Assembly: GCA_013822735.1 (NCBI GenBank)
Contig: PNKZ01000012.1
Coordinates: 124,001-188,000, forward strand
Direction: 5' to 3'
DNA from: Pirellula sp.
GTDB taxonomy: Bacteria > Planctomycetota > Planctomycetia > Pirellulales > PNKZ01
Length of the DNA stretch: 64,000 nucleotides
The notes beneath the pieces are model-generated. The model did not search any database, had not been told where the DNA came from, and saw only the letters and a program-made list of their open reading frames with translations. The position numbers and the translations under genes were made by a program. Each line of letters opens with the position of its first letter. Within the stretch, counting starts at the first letter, position 1. Shown one piece after another: positions 1 through 9,578 of this stretch.

Positions 1-1455
1 CTACGATTGTTCGACAACGGCAACGCACTGTCGGCAAACTACACGATCGGCACGTCCGGCGTAACAACGGCGCTCGGCAACGGCGCGGCCCGCACGTTCG
101 GAGGGGTCTCGTTTAATGCGACGGTCGAGAACCTTTCCCTGGCGGCCACGACCGCGGCCAATACGTTCTTCGTAACGCCGAGCACCACGACGACGATCAA
201 CATCGACGGCAACTCCCCCACCGGCGCAACGGGGGATGATCTCGAAGTCAACTTTATCGGTACCGGCGGTCGACAGATCACCTACAACGGCGCCACCGGC
301 AACGGCAATTGGAAGTTCCCGGGGAGCGGAGCGCCGTTGTTCGGCGTACGCAAAGACATCAACTTCCTCAGCATCGAGAAATTCAATAACCAGATCGCCT
401 TTGGCGCGGCCGGGTCCGTGGCCGCCAACACCAGTGCGCCGTGGGTCAAGTACGTCGATCTCGTTTCGGGCGAAGTCGTAGAGTTTCTGGCTTACGAGTC
501 GTCGTTCCGCGGCGGAGTGCAAGTAATCACTGCCGACATTACGGACGCCACCGGATTCGGCGCTCCGGACGGCATTCCGGAAATTATTACGGCGCCCGGC
601 CGGGGACGTGCGCCGGAAATTCGCGTCTTTACCAGCGCCGGCGTCGAACTCACGCGTTACCGTCAGATGGTCTACGCAACGAACAATCTCAACGGCGTAA
701 ACCTCGCCGTAGGCAACATCGACGGCGAACCGCTTCCGGAACTGATCGTCGTTCCCCAACGCGGCGTAGCCGAGGTTCGCGTCTTCGACATCGTCGCGGG
801 CAACGCCGACCCCATTACCAACAACCCGCTCTATCGCTTCAACGCGTTTCCGAAAAACTTCATCGGCGGAGCGGCCGTCGGAGCGGGAGATCTCGACGGC
901 GACGGGCGTGCCGAAATCCTCGTCGGCTCCGGATCCGGTACCGCCGCATCCGTCGTCGTCTTCAACCCGGCGGTGAATTTCCCCGGACTCATCGCCCCTA
1001 ATGCCGCCACGCCGGCGAATCCGCCGATCGCTTGGGCCAAGTACACGAACTTCTTCGCCAACAATTTCTTGGGGGGCATCTCCAGCATCTCCGTCGGGCG
1101 AATCAACGCCGATCTTAGCCCGGACATCATCGTCGGGCAGGGAACGGGAGGGAATTCACTCATTGCGATGCTCGACGGCACCTCGGGCCGACGACAGGCG
1201 AACGGCAGTTACGCGGTGACGTCGCAGGTTGCCGCGCAGTTCAGCGCTTACAACGACTCGGGGAACAGGGCCGCGGCATATGCCGCCGTTCGCGATGCCG
1301 ACGGCGACGGCATCATCGACATGATCTTCACCGGCCAGGCGGCCGACGGTCGCACTAAGGGCGTGATTCGCCTCTTCAAGCCGACGGCTCCATTTCCGCC
1401 GGTAGGGCTGCCGATTTTCGGCAACATTAAGCCGACCGGCGTTACCGTCGGCTAA
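1..1455 (+). CDS. FG-GAP/VCBS-repeat surface protein, 3' part
   Basis: The reading frame is open to the first base of the window, so the true start lies upstream. A TTG at position 7 is not a credible start. The visible 484 residues begin with a Thr/Asn/Gly-rich beta-structured stretch like those in large planctomycete surface proteins. FG-GAP-type repeats follow, carrying acidic Ca-binding loops such as DLDGDGRAE and DADGDGIID. In this family such repeats fold into beta-propeller blades in extracellular adhesins or integrin-like proteins. The protein ends in ...TGVTVG with no sorting signal that I can recognise. Export and a cell-surface role are inferred from the family. The next gene is convergent and 42 bases away. 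Confidence 0.75.
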   Translation, partial: LRLFDNGNALSANYTIGTSGVTTALGNGAARTFGGVSFNATVENLSLAATTAANTFFVTPSTTTTINIDGNSPTGATGDDLEVNFIGTGGRQITYNGATGNGNWKFPGSGAPLFGVRKDINFLSIEKFNNQIAFGAAGSVAANTSAPWVKYVDLVSGEVVEFLAYESSFRGGVQVITADITDATGFGAPDGIPEIITAPGRGRAPEIRVFTSAGVELTRYRQMVYATNNLNGVNLAVGNIDGEPLPELIVVPQRGVAEVRVFDIVAGNADPITNNPLYRFNAFPKNFIGGAAVGAGDLDGDGRAEILVGSGSGTAASVVVFNPAVNFPGLIAPNAATPANPPIAWAKYTNFFANNFLGGISSISVGRINADLSPDIIVGQGTGGNSLIAMLDGTSGRRQANGSYAVTSQVAAQFSAYNDSGNRAAAYAAVRDADGDGIIDMIFTGQAADGRTKGVIRLFKPTAPFPPVGLPIFGNIKPTGVTVG

Positions 1456-1497
1456 ACAAGCCTGCACCGCCGAACAAATTCAGCAGTCGCGCGTCGT

Positions 1498-3015
1498 TCA
1501 CCAGCTGAACGTGGCGCCCAGGCTGAATCCATGCATAAAGACGCTGCTGTCGCTGTAAATAGCCGTGCCGCTATCGAAGTTGTCGGTGAGGTCGACTTGC
1601 TCCGGAGCGCGCGTCAGACCTTGAATCCACATCATGGTGTAACCGATCCGTAGATCGACGCACTCGGCAGGATTAAAGCTCTGAATAATGGAGCATTCCC
1701 CAAGGTAGGACGTTCGGTTGTCGAAGCCCCCCGTGGCGGGACGCAAATCGAACGTGTTATTCAAATCCATCAGGGTTTGGCCCTGCGAGGCATGCGTTCC
1801 AAAGATGCCTCCGCGCAATTTTACAATCGTGTCGCCCCAAGCCGTGTCCACGATGCCGTTCCAGCCGACCTGACCGCCGTACATGCGATTCGTTGCGTTA
1901 ACGACATAGTCGCTCGTAAATTGGTCGCTATCCGTCGATTGAAGATCGAACCGCTCCTTCCAATAAAGGAAGCGAGCACCGATCACGAAAGAGCCGAGGC
2001 CGGTGTCGGGCGTCACGACAAAATTGGATTCGTAGTTATGGAAGGTCGTGTCGTAGTTGACCGTCATGTTGTCGGCTTGGTAGAAGTCCAACGACGCCAG
2101 CGCAATCGGGCCTGCAAGCGCTAGATTGTTATCGGAGAAGAATGAGGCGGATTGTGTTGCGCCATAAAGCCCCGAATAGACGAACTCGTAGCCTAGCCGC
2201 TCGGAATGCTGTCGTCCCACGGTGAATCGCGAACCCACGCCGCGGCTGCCGTCGAGCTGCGATGCCGACAACAACACCGCATCGTTGGATACTTGCTGAA
2301 TCAGCGCGGGACCTTTCGGATTGCTTCCTTCCGTAAGAAAAAGCGACTCTGCTCCCACGCTCCACCGCGGCTTGCCGCGGGCCGCTCGTCGGCGAGCCCA
2401 TGCAGACTCTTCAGCGGGCGGAGGACCGGCATATCCGGGGGCCGGCCCTGCAAAGGCCGGTCCCTGCATCGGTTGTTCAAACTGCGCCGGCACTACGCCG
2501 TATCCCGCGGGCGGCATGCCGGGAACATAGAGCGGAAACGGTGAAGGATCATCGAGCGGCATCGTCGAGCTTTCGGCCCCCGGCGACGACATCTCGAACG
2601 GTTGCGGCGACGGCGGTGACGCGGCCGGCATGTTGTATGAAACGGGGACCACCGCGCCAGGAGAATTTGCGACTGAGCCGTCGAACCCGAAGGGAAGCGA
2701 CGGGAAATAGTGACCGCCGGGCGCCGACATCGCGGCAGCTTCGGCGGCTGCCGCATCACCGTCGAATCTGCGGCCAGGTTTTGCGCCGGACGAATACGAA
2801 GTCGCGACGATCAATTCGGCTTGTGTCAGCGAACGCGATGATTCTAGAAATGGCGTTGGAATGCTGGATGCAGAGTTCATTCCGTTCGAAATCCGCGCGC
2901 TTGCGCGGTCGCCCGCTCGCGCGACGCTCCGCGTCGGGCCCACATCAGGCGAGCCGAGACCGCACGCTATCAACGCAACGCACGGCCAAGCAGCAAATTG
3001 ACTGAGTCGAAACAT
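1498..3015 (-). CDS. BBP7-family outer-membrane beta-barrel protein
   Basis: A 505-residue protein if started at the ATG at 3015, which opens directly onto a signal sequence (MFRLSQFAAWPCVALIACG). The ALIAC segment also fits a lipobox. Residues about 60-210 are Pro/Ala/Gly-rich linker. The C-terminal ~290 residues show BBP7 (planctomycete beta-barrel) hallmarks: WSVGAESLFL at the barrel start, a LRIGYTMMWIQGLTRAPEQV motif, alternating polar and hydrophobic strands, and a terminal Trp (GATFSW). The likely role is an outer-membrane porin-like barrel. An upstream in-frame ATG at 3072 would add 19 residues before the signal sequence and is less likely. It is transcribed divergently from the PepSY gene. 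Confidence 0.82.
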   Translation of the reverse strand: MFRLSQFAAWPCVALIACGLGSPDVGPTRSVARAGDRASARISNGMNSASSIPTPFLESSRSLTQAELIVATSYSSGAKPGRRFDGDAAAAEAAAMSAPGGHYFPSLPFGFDGSVANSPGAVVPVSYNMPAASPPSPQPFEMSSPGAESSTMPLDDPSPFPLYVPGMPPAGYGVVPAQFEQPMQGPAFAGPAPGYAGPPPAEESAWARRRAARGKPRWSVGAESLFLTEGSNPKGPALIQQVSNDAVLLSASQLDGSRGVGSRFTVGRQHSERLGYEFVYSGLYGATQSASFFSDNNLALAGPIALASLDFYQADNMTVNYDTTFHNYESNFVVTPDTGLGSFVIGARFLYWKERFDLQSTDSDQFTSDYVVNATNRMYGGQVGWNGIVDTAWGDTIVKLRGGIFGTHASQGQTLMDLNNTFDLRPATGGFDNRTSYLGECSIIQSFNPAECVDLRIGYTMMWIQGLTRAPEQVDLTDNFDSGTAIYSDSSVFMHGFSLGATFSW

Positions 3016-3212
3016 AACTACGAGCCCTATAGCCCCTCTTGAGAAGGTCGTCCAATTTGCATATCGGCACAATCCGCACAGTTGCTAGACTCGGAATATC
3101 CGGCAAAGTCAAAGAACCCTGATTCAGTACTGCCGGCAGGGCCAAACGCGTGAAAGTGCGAGATTTCGGCAATACGATGAGTGCCGGCAAGGCTTCTCGC
3201 TCCCGGTCGCGG

Positions 3213-3235
3213 CGAAATTTTTTCGTGGCTATACT
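3213..3235 (+). promoter_or_regulatory. Likely -10 element and small dyad ahead of the PepSY gene
   Basis: TATACT at 3230-3235 matches a sigma-70 -10 hexamer and lies exactly six bases before the ATG at 3242, leaving no room for a ribosome-binding site. A small inverted repeat (CGAAA-ttt-TTTCG, 3213-3225) sits just upstream, where a regulator could bind. No good -35 hexamer is visible. A leaderless transcript is inferred; the same arrangement occurs at 17763 and 50049. Confidence 0.5.
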
Positions 3236-3241
3236 CGTCGC

Positions 3242-4603
3242 ATGGCGTCCCTTTTCGATACCTCCGATGTCGCTTCCGATCGCTTACCTTCGATTGATCG
3301 TGAACCTTCCGCGACGCGACATCCTTCGTCGCGAGCCAGACTTTATCGCCTTCTCTGGCGCTGGCATTTCTACGCCGGCCTGATCACGGCGCCCGTATTT
3401 CTCGTCGCGGCGATCACTGGCGGCATCTACGTGTTTATCGAGGAGCTGCAGCCCCGGATGTATCCGGAGCTATTTTGTTCTTCGAGTACGAGCGGTTCGC
3501 ATAAGTCGCTCGATGAGCTTGCAGCAGCCGTAAAGAAAGCCCATCCGGAAGCCCAACTTAATTCCGCCGCCGAGGCTAAGCATCCCGGCCTCAATGCCGT
3601 GTTCGCGGTCAAGCTTCCCATTGGTCCGCGTACCGTATTTGTCGACCCGGCGACCGGCGACGTCGCCGGCTCATACTACGAACCCGATTCGTTCTTCGGC
3701 ATCGTCCTAGGCCTTCATCGGCGTCTGCTGCTCGGGTCCGTCGGACGCATGGTCGTGGAACTAGCCGCCTCTTGGGGTTTGGTACTTTTGATCACAGGCA
3801 TATACCTGTGGTGGCCGCAACGGCTCGGGCGGCCGCGACTGCCTACGCAAGGCGTTTGGTATCCGCGCGTCCGCGGTTCCTGGCTGCTCATCTTGCGAGA
3901 TTGGCACAGCGTCGTCGGCTTCTACGCTCTCGGCACTGCGGCATTTATCCTATTCACCGGCCTATTTTTTACACAAGTATTCGGGAACGGCTACAAACGC
4001 GCAACGAATCTCGGAGGCGAACTGCCGGCAGCATTCGCCTTTTCGCCGAAGTCGGAGGCTCCGGCAGGGCGATCGCGCGTGTCGCTCGCGGCGGTGCTCG
4101 ACGCCGCAGAACCGCATCTGCCGGGCCATGGCGCTCGACGCATACAATTTCCGTCCGGCCCGCAAGACGTGTTCCGCGTCTTCCGCGCAAGCGGATCGAG
4201 CCCAACATGGCGCACGACGGTCTTCGTCGATGCCTACACCGCCCGCGTCGTCCATTCCAACGGCTGGGACGACGCGCCGCTCGCTCACAAGGTACGAATG
4301 AGCGCCTACCCGATCCACGTCGGCAGCATTTTTGGAATGACGACGAAGGTCCTCGCGCTGTTGACGTGTGCGGCGCTGGTGTTGCTCGCAATAACGGGCG
4401 TCTGGATGTGGTGGCACAAACGGCCGCAGGGCACTTGGGGCTTTCCGCCTTCGAATACGGAGCTGGCCGTGCCGGGCCGGCTGATTGCCGTGATTTGCGG
4501 GCTAGGCATTTTCCTTCCCGCAGTGGGCGGCTCACTCTTGCTAATCTTGCTCGGCGAGTCGATTGCGAGTTGGTGGGGCGGCCGCCGCGCCATAAACCGA
4601 TGA
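3242..4603 (+). CDS. PepSY-associated TM-helix membrane protein
   Basis: A 453-residue inner-membrane protein of the PepSY_TM type (COG3182, often called iron-regulated membrane protein). The first helix follows RLYRLLWRWHFYAGL (about residues 35-65). Further helices lie near 175-195, 220-245, 370-395 and 415-440, with two periplasmic PepSY-like stretches between them (for example FVDPATGDVAGSYY). Conserved-type His residues occur in or beside the helices (WRWHFYAG, GLHRRLLLG, RDWHSVVGFY, YPIHVGSIFG), as in relatives linked to ferric-siderophore or haem reduction. Its substrate is not visible from context. The ATG at 3242 follows a -10-like hexamer at six bases. Confidence 0.8.
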   Translation: MASLFDTSDVASDRLPSIDREPSATRHPSSRARLYRLLWRWHFYAGLITAPVFLVAAITGGIYVFIEELQPRMYPELFCSSSTSGSHKSLDELAAAVKKAHPEAQLNSAAEAKHPGLNAVFAVKLPIGPRTVFVDPATGDVAGSYYEPDSFFGIVLGLHRRLLLGSVGRMVVELAASWGLVLLITGIYLWWPQRLGRPRLPTQGVWYPRVRGSWLLILRDWHSVVGFYALGTAAFILFTGLFFTQVFGNGYKRATNLGGELPAAFAFSPKSEAPAGRSRVSLAAVLDAAEPHLPGHGARRIQFPSGPQDVFRVFRASGSSPTWRTTVFVDAYTARVVHSNGWDDAPLAHKVRMSAYPIHVGSIFGMTTKVLALLTCAALVLLAITGVWMWWHKRPQGTWGFPPSNTELAVPGRLIAVICGLGIFLPAVGGSLLLILLGESIASWWGGRRAINR

Positions 4604-4632
4604 GTGAGCAGGGGTCGACGGTTTCGTTCCGG

Positions 4633-7194
4633 CTAAATCTCCCCGCCGCCGAGTGCTTGCAACGGTAATCGCACAGAAACGCACGTCCCTTGCTCCAATT
4701 CGCTTTGGATGGTGCACTCTCCTCCCAGCAAGCGAACTCGCTCCGTCATGCCAAGAAGTCCGAAGCCCCGTTTGCGAGCAGGTCCCACATCGAAGCCGCA
4801 GCCGAAATCACGAACCTCCAACTGGAGGTCGCCGTCGATCTTGTTAATTCGAATTCTGACGACGTCGGTGCCGCTATGCTTCCAAGCGTTGCTGAGCGAC
4901 TCTTGAATCACCCGATAAACGGTTGTCTGAATCGACTCGGGCAGGCGACCGATCTCGGGATCACATTTACTTGTGACCATGATCCCGGAATGCCCGAATT
5001 GCCCGATCAAATCTTCGACGGCGGCCTCAATTCCCGAATCGTCGAGTACGGCGGGACGAATTCCTCGAATCACACGTCGTCCGTCTTCGACCCCACGACG
5101 AAGATTGCTTACCACGGTCGCCAGAATTTCCGAGGCGCCGGTATTCGGATGTTGTTCTTGGTAGCCTTCCAACGACATCAGCGAAGCTACGGCATACTGA
5201 ATAAGACCGTCGTGGAACTCGTGGCAGAGAAACTGCTTCTCCTTTTCTTGCACCTCGATTAGGTTGCGAAGTAATTCCTGCTCCTGCTCCAACGACGCCT
5301 GGGCCGCTTTCAAATCGGAAATATCGGTCGAAATGCCTCCTAATGCGATCATCTTGCCGGCGACGTCACGCACGGGAAACTTGATCGAACGATAGGTGTG
5401 CGGACCATCGGCATGCGGCGCAGTTTCTTCAAAGTAAACGGGAACGTTGTCGTGCCAAACACGCGCATCGGATTCGAGAAATCCCTCGGCAAACGGTTCC
5501 GGAAAAAATTCGCGATCGGTCTTGCCGATAATGCTCTCTCCCAAATGCGCGAAGAGCCCCTGGTAAGTGCGATTGGTGAGCCGGTAGCGTCCTTCCGCAT
5601 CCTTCAGATAGATCACCGCCGGCGTGTTATCCAGAATTCCGCTCAACTGCGATTCGCGCATCCGCAACTGGTCTTCGATCTGCTTTCGCTCGGTGATATC
5701 GCTGACCATCGCCATGTGGCATGTCGTCGGCTCACCGGGTTGCCACATGGGCACCACCGTTAGGCCGGCCCACATGTAAGAGCCGTCGCCGCGAAGAAGT
5801 CGCTTCTCCATTTGGAAGCGGCGAATTTCTCCGCGCCGCAGGAGTTCCATTTGGGAAAGGTCGTCGGCCAAATCGTCCGGGTGCGTGATTTCCTGAAACG
5901 TCAGGCGCACCATTTCTTCTTCCGACCGACGAATAATTTCCTCATAACGCGGGTTGATTTGGAGAAATCGGCCGGAATGCGAATCGATGAGTGCGATGCC
6001 GAGCGGCGACTGCTCATAGATGCCGCGGAAACGTTGCTCTGCCGCGCGCAATGCCTCGTCGGCAAGGCGACGTTCGGTAATATCAGCGCTCGCCCCCATC
6101 ACTTGTAGCGGCGTACCCGATTCGTCGTACCTGGCACGACCTACCGCCTCAATCCAATGAGTACTCCCGTCGGGCCACACGACGCGGTACGTAAGATCCG
6201 TAGGCGGATCGTTCCTAAAGATCCGCTCGATTGCCGTTTGCATCAGGTGTCGATCGTCGGGATGGATCGTACTGATCGACTCTTCGAGACTCGCCTCCGT
6301 GTGGGTCGTCGAATAGCCGGTTATCAGCGCCTGCGTTTCGGAGGAACGAACGCGATTTGTCCGGACGTCCCAGCACCAAATACCCAACCGTCCCGCTTCG
6401 AGGGCCAGCAAGAGCTGCTCTTGGCTCTCCTTGGCTTGTTGCGTCGCAAGACGCGCTTCGGTAACTTCAATCGCGATGCCGCCCAACAGCGTTCGACCAT
6501 TCTCATCCGGAACGGGAAATTTGGTCGTAGACCAATACTGCGTCCTGCCGTCGGGAGTGAGCGTCGCCTCTTCAAAGGGCACAAACGCACCGTCTTTTAA
6601 CGCTTGACGATCGTTCGTCACGTACAAGTCGGCCAACTCTTTGTGGTACAAGTCATGATCTGAATTTCCCAGCCACTTAGCCGTGTCGAGACCCCAGTTT
6701 TCCTGACAGTACTTATTCACGTAGACGTAGCGTCCCGACTCGTCTTTCATGAATGCGGCAAAGGGGCCGCCGTCGACAAAGGTGTGAAAGCGTTTTTGAC
6801 TTGCGCGCAATTCCGCCTCCACTTTCTTTCGTTCCGAGATTTCTTCTTCGAGCTTTTCTTTGGCGACTTGCTCGGAGCGCATGATTAACGCACAGGCAAA
6901 ATTAATGCCCGTGAAGAAGCAGAGACTCCCCATCTCGATGGAACCGGGCGAAGAAAACGTGTATCTCGGGACGACGAAAAAGTAGCGCGATGCCAAGGCG
7001 CTGAGGACGATCGCCAAGAGCGACGGCCGGAAACCAAACAGCCGGCTGGTCAGGAGTACCGCAACGAGGAAAGCGGAGAACGGCTGCCGGTTTCGCAAAT
7101 GTTCGTCGAGTGCAGTCCGAAAGAATACGGCGACGACGACCAGCGCGACGGCTCCAAAGTAGGGCAAAACGGCCCGGAGACGAGAACGATTCAT
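4633..7194 (-). CDS. Multi-PAS sensor histidine kinase (HisKA_3 type)
   Basis: With the ATG at 7194 the protein has 853 residues. An N-terminal membrane domain of three to four helices (about residues 7-110, DUF4118/KdpD-like) is followed by a short coiled coil. Four PAS/PAC modules follow (roughly 125-250, 265-385, 390-510 and 520-640). The dimerisation domain holds HEFHDGLIQ, the phospho-acceptor motif of NarL-partner kinases. The HATPase domain shows the N box ESLSNAWKHS and the glycine boxes DFGCGFD and GFGLLGMTERV. No response-regulator gene adjoins it, so its partner is elsewhere. An ATG at 7254 would add 20 residues with no membrane or domain signal. Confidence 0.88.
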   Translation of the reverse strand: MNRSRLRAVLPYFGAVALVVVAVFFRTALDEHLRNRQPFSAFLVAVLLTSRLFGFRPSLLAIVLSALASRYFFVVPRYTFSSPGSIEMGSLCFFTGINFACALIMRSEQVAKEKLEEEISERKKVEAELRASQKRFHTFVDGGPFAAFMKDESGRYVYVNKYCQENWGLDTAKWLGNSDHDLYHKELADLYVTNDRQALKDGAFVPFEEATLTPDGRTQYWSTTKFPVPDENGRTLLGGIAIEVTEARLATQQAKESQEQLLLALEAGRLGIWCWDVRTNRVRSSETQALITGYSTTHTEASLEESISTIHPDDRHLMQTAIERIFRNDPPTDLTYRVVWPDGSTHWIEAVGRARYDESGTPLQVMGASADITERRLADEALRAAEQRFRGIYEQSPLGIALIDSHSGRFLQINPRYEEIIRRSEEEMVRLTFQEITHPDDLADDLSQMELLRRGEIRRFQMEKRLLRGDGSYMWAGLTVVPMWQPGEPTTCHMAMVSDITERKQIEDQLRMRESQLSGILDNTPAVIYLKDAEGRYRLTNRTYQGLFAHLGESIIGKTDREFFPEPFAEGFLESDARVWHDNVPVYFEETAPHADGPHTYRSIKFPVRDVAGKMIALGGISTDISDLKAAQASLEQEQELLRNLIEVQEKEKQFLCHEFHDGLIQYAVASLMSLEGYQEQHPNTGASEILATVVSNLRRGVEDGRRVIRGIRPAVLDDSGIEAAVEDLIGQFGHSGIMVTSKCDPEIGRLPESIQTTVYRVIQESLSNAWKHSGTDVVRIRINKIDGDLQLEVRDFGCGFDVGPARKRGFGLLGMTERVRLLGGECTIQSELEQGTCVSVRLPLQALGGGEI

Positions 7195-7343
7195 TCGCAC
7201 GCTCAAGATGGAAGCAAAAGAACTACACGCGCGGGAGCGATTCCTCAGGCGCATTAGCCATTATGCTACGTGGCGACATAGCGTGCCTGCGGAATTTTTG
7301 CGCGGGCACAAGCGTCGAGCGAGCGGATATCAGACGATCTGAA

Positions 7344-8219
7344 CTAAGTGTTCGCCGAAGGCTCGTAGGTTTCCGGCTCGGAATAAATATCCGACGCCGC
7401 TTCCACGACGCCGTAATCTTCGACGGGAGGCAACGTCCCCATGGGCACTGCTTGCGAGGGGTGCGAGGGAAAGAACGATTCGAGATGCATGGTGCCGTCG
7501 TATTGCTCGGTGAGCGCCGTGCAGTTCTCAACCCAGTCGCCCGTATTGAGGTAGCGCATTTCGTCGCTACCGAATATGCCCGGCGTATGAATGTGGCCGC
7601 AGATCACGCCGGTGCATCCTTGTTTGCGAGCGTACGAAAACAGATTTTGCTCGAAGTGGCTCATGAAGCGCACTCCGGTCTTTACGAAGTTCTTCAACTT
7701 CGCACAAAACGAATAGGGGCTACGGCCCGGCGTCGGACGTGCTCGGCGATACCACCAGTTGGCCGAAAGCAGAGCCTCATAGGCAAACGTCACGGCGACC
7801 GAGAGCCATTGGCACTTTGTTTCGACGACGTCAAACTTGTCGCCGTGCAACAACAGGTACCGGCGCCCGTCCTGAGCCTCGAAGACAAACTCGTCTTCGA
7901 TCCGCAGCTTGACGCCCGAGTTTTGAATCATCTTCAACACTTCGCCGTTGCGAAGAAAAGCGTCGTGGTTGCCGGGTGTGTAGTAAATTTGGGTGCCGGC
8001 ACGCGACAAATCAAACAAGCGATTCATCAGCCGCGTGTAAAGTTGCGGCCAGTACCAACCAGCGGAGAGTTTCCAACCGTCGAAAAAGTCACCGAGCACA
8101 TAGAGTCGGTCAGGCCGAATCTGCTCGAGGAACTGCATAAAGTTCTCGGTCTGCGCGAATCGGCAGCCCAAGTGAATGTCGCTGATGAACAGGCTGCGGA
8201 CACGTCGTTGATACGGCAT
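7344..8219 (-). CDS. LpxH-like UDP-2,3-diacylglucosamine diphosphatase family metallophosphoesterase
   Basis: A 291-residue calcineurin-like phosphoesterase with the full metal-binding set in order: SDIHLG, GDFFDGW, PGNHDAF, LLHGDKFD and CGHIHTPG. The spacing and the NTGDWVEN motif fit the COG2908/LpxH-like group, which hydrolyses UDP-2,3-diacylglucosamine or related nucleotide-linked lipids. It begins at an ATG with an AGGAAG ribosome-binding site about eight bases upstream. The next upstream gene on the same strand is a GT4 glycosyltransferase 61 bases away, a pairing that supports a lipid or envelope glycoconjugate role. True LpxH function in lipid A synthesis is not proven; a lipid-specific paralogue is equally possible. 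Confidence 0.82.
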   Translation of the reverse strand: MPYQRRVRSLFISDIHLGCRFAQTENFMQFLEQIRPDRLYVLGDFFDGWKLSAGWYWPQLYTRLMNRLFDLSRAGTQIYYTPGNHDAFLRNGEVLKMIQNSGVKLRIEDEFVFEAQDGRRYLLLHGDKFDVVETKCQWLSVAVTFAYEALLSANWWYRRARPTPGRSPYSFCAKLKNFVKTGVRFMSHFEQNLFSYARKQGCTGVICGHIHTPGIFGSDEMRYLNTGDWVENCTALTEQYDGTMHLESFFPSHPSQAVPMGTLPPVEDYGVVEAASDIYSEPETYEPSANT

Positions 8220-8280
8220 GACTAGTTCTTCCTGTTAAAGTACCGAGGTCGTGGGAGAATCCGTTATCCCGCGCAATCAC

Positions 8281-9543
8281 TTAGGGCGTTGAGGCGGCGA
8301 CACCCACTTTAGATTTTCGACGCTGCGGAAACACGGCCGCCGTCCGAAAAGCCCAAGTGAGTGACGTCAGAACCGCGCGTGCGAGCCGGCGATCCTTTTC
8401 GGCACGCTCGCTTCCGACGCGATGCTCCAGAATCGTTCTGCGATAATGCTCGCGGACTTTCTCCGCCGAGCGATGCCAGTCCCAAGCTTCCGCTTGGCTT
8501 CGGCCGGCCGACGAAATACGCAACCGTTGCGCGTCGTCGGCCAAAAGTGAATTGACGAGGCCCGCCGCTTCGGTCGCATTGCCCGGCTGATAGAGCAGGG
8601 CGGTTTCCCCTTCTCGCACCAAGCTCGGAATGCCGCCGGCCCGCGGCGCGACGACCGGCAGACCGGACGCCATCGCTTCGAGTACGACGTTGCCCATCGT
8701 TTCCGTTTCGGATGCAAAGACGAACATGTCGGCTGCGGCGTAGGCGTCGGCTAATTCAGCGCCCGTCATATAGCCGACGAAATTCGTGCGATCGGCGGGA
8801 AACATTCGCTCCAATTGTTCACGTTGCGGCCCGTCGCCGACGATCGCCAGCCGCGCCCCGGGCACGCGTTGCAACATCTCGGCCAACAGCCCTACGCTCT
8901 TCTCCGGAGCAAGGCGCGAAACGGTGAGCAGCAGCGGTTCGTTCGGATGTCCCGCCGAAAGGCGCTTCCGCATCTCCGCTCGTCGACGATCGGGATGGAA
9001 CAAGCTCGCATCAACGGCCGGCGGCCAAAACTCAACGCGCTCGAACCCGCGACGTTGCAGATCCGATTGCATGATCGTGGAGACGGTCAGATTCGTGTCG
9101 GCGCAGTTGTGATAATCGCGCATCAACCACCATAACACGCGCGACAACGGCTTGATCAGCCCGTATCGTTTCACGAATTCGCCGTAGAGCGTGTGGAACG
9201 AAAACACGCACGGCAGATCAAGATCGGTGCGGCTCAGGATGTCGTAGCAGCGAAATCCGAAGGCGAACGGATTCAAGAAGTGAACGACGTCCGGCTGGAA
9301 CGAACGAAGCTCATCGACAAGCCTGCCGTCGGGCAGGCCGATGCGATATTCCGGATAAGCGGGGAACGGAAAACTACGAAACTCGACGATAGGAACCGGA
9401 GACTTGCGCTCCGACACGGCTTCCGGACAAACGACCAACACTTCATCGCCGCGTTCCAACAACTGACGAATCAAATTCATCGTGCGAATGACGACGCCGT
9501 CGACCTTGGGGAGGTACACTTCGGCAATGATCGCAATCCGCAT
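8281..9543 (-). CDS. GT4-family glycosyltransferase
   Basis: Starting at the ATG at 9543 the protein has 420 residues and opens with MRIAIIAEVYLPKVDGV, the typical first strand of a GT-B fold GT4 enzyme. GGTGAG lies about eight bases upstream. A longer reading frame to 9795 would overlap the methyltransferase by more than 200 bases and adds no recognisable sequence. The donor-binding C-terminal domain has PEKSVGLLAEML and the E-x7-E stretch ETETMGNVVLEAMASG. The family includes SqdX/MgtA-like lipid glycosyltransferases. Together with the LpxH-like gene it probably glycosylates a lipid or polyprenyl acceptor at the membrane; donor and acceptor are unknown. Confidence 0.85.
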   Translation of the reverse strand: MRIAIIAEVYLPKVDGVVIRTMNLIRQLLERGDEVLVVCPEAVSERKSPVPIVEFRSFPFPAYPEYRIGLPDGRLVDELRSFQPDVVHFLNPFAFGFRCYDILSRTDLDLPCVFSFHTLYGEFVKRYGLIKPLSRVLWWLMRDYHNCADTNLTVSTIMQSDLQRRGFERVEFWPPAVDASLFHPDRRRAEMRKRLSAGHPNEPLLLTVSRLAPEKSVGLLAEMLQRVPGARLAIVGDGPQREQLERMFPADRTNFVGYMTGAELADAYAAADMFVFASETETMGNVVLEAMASGLPVVAPRAGGIPSLVREGETALLYQPGNATEAAGLVNSLLADDAQRLRISSAGRSQAEAWDWHRSAEKVREHYRRTILEHRVGSERAEKDRRLARAVLTSLTWAFRTAAVFPQRRKSKVGVAASTP

Positions 9544-9578
9544 GCTTGATCTCACCAGGGTCCGTGTTGCTTCCGTTG

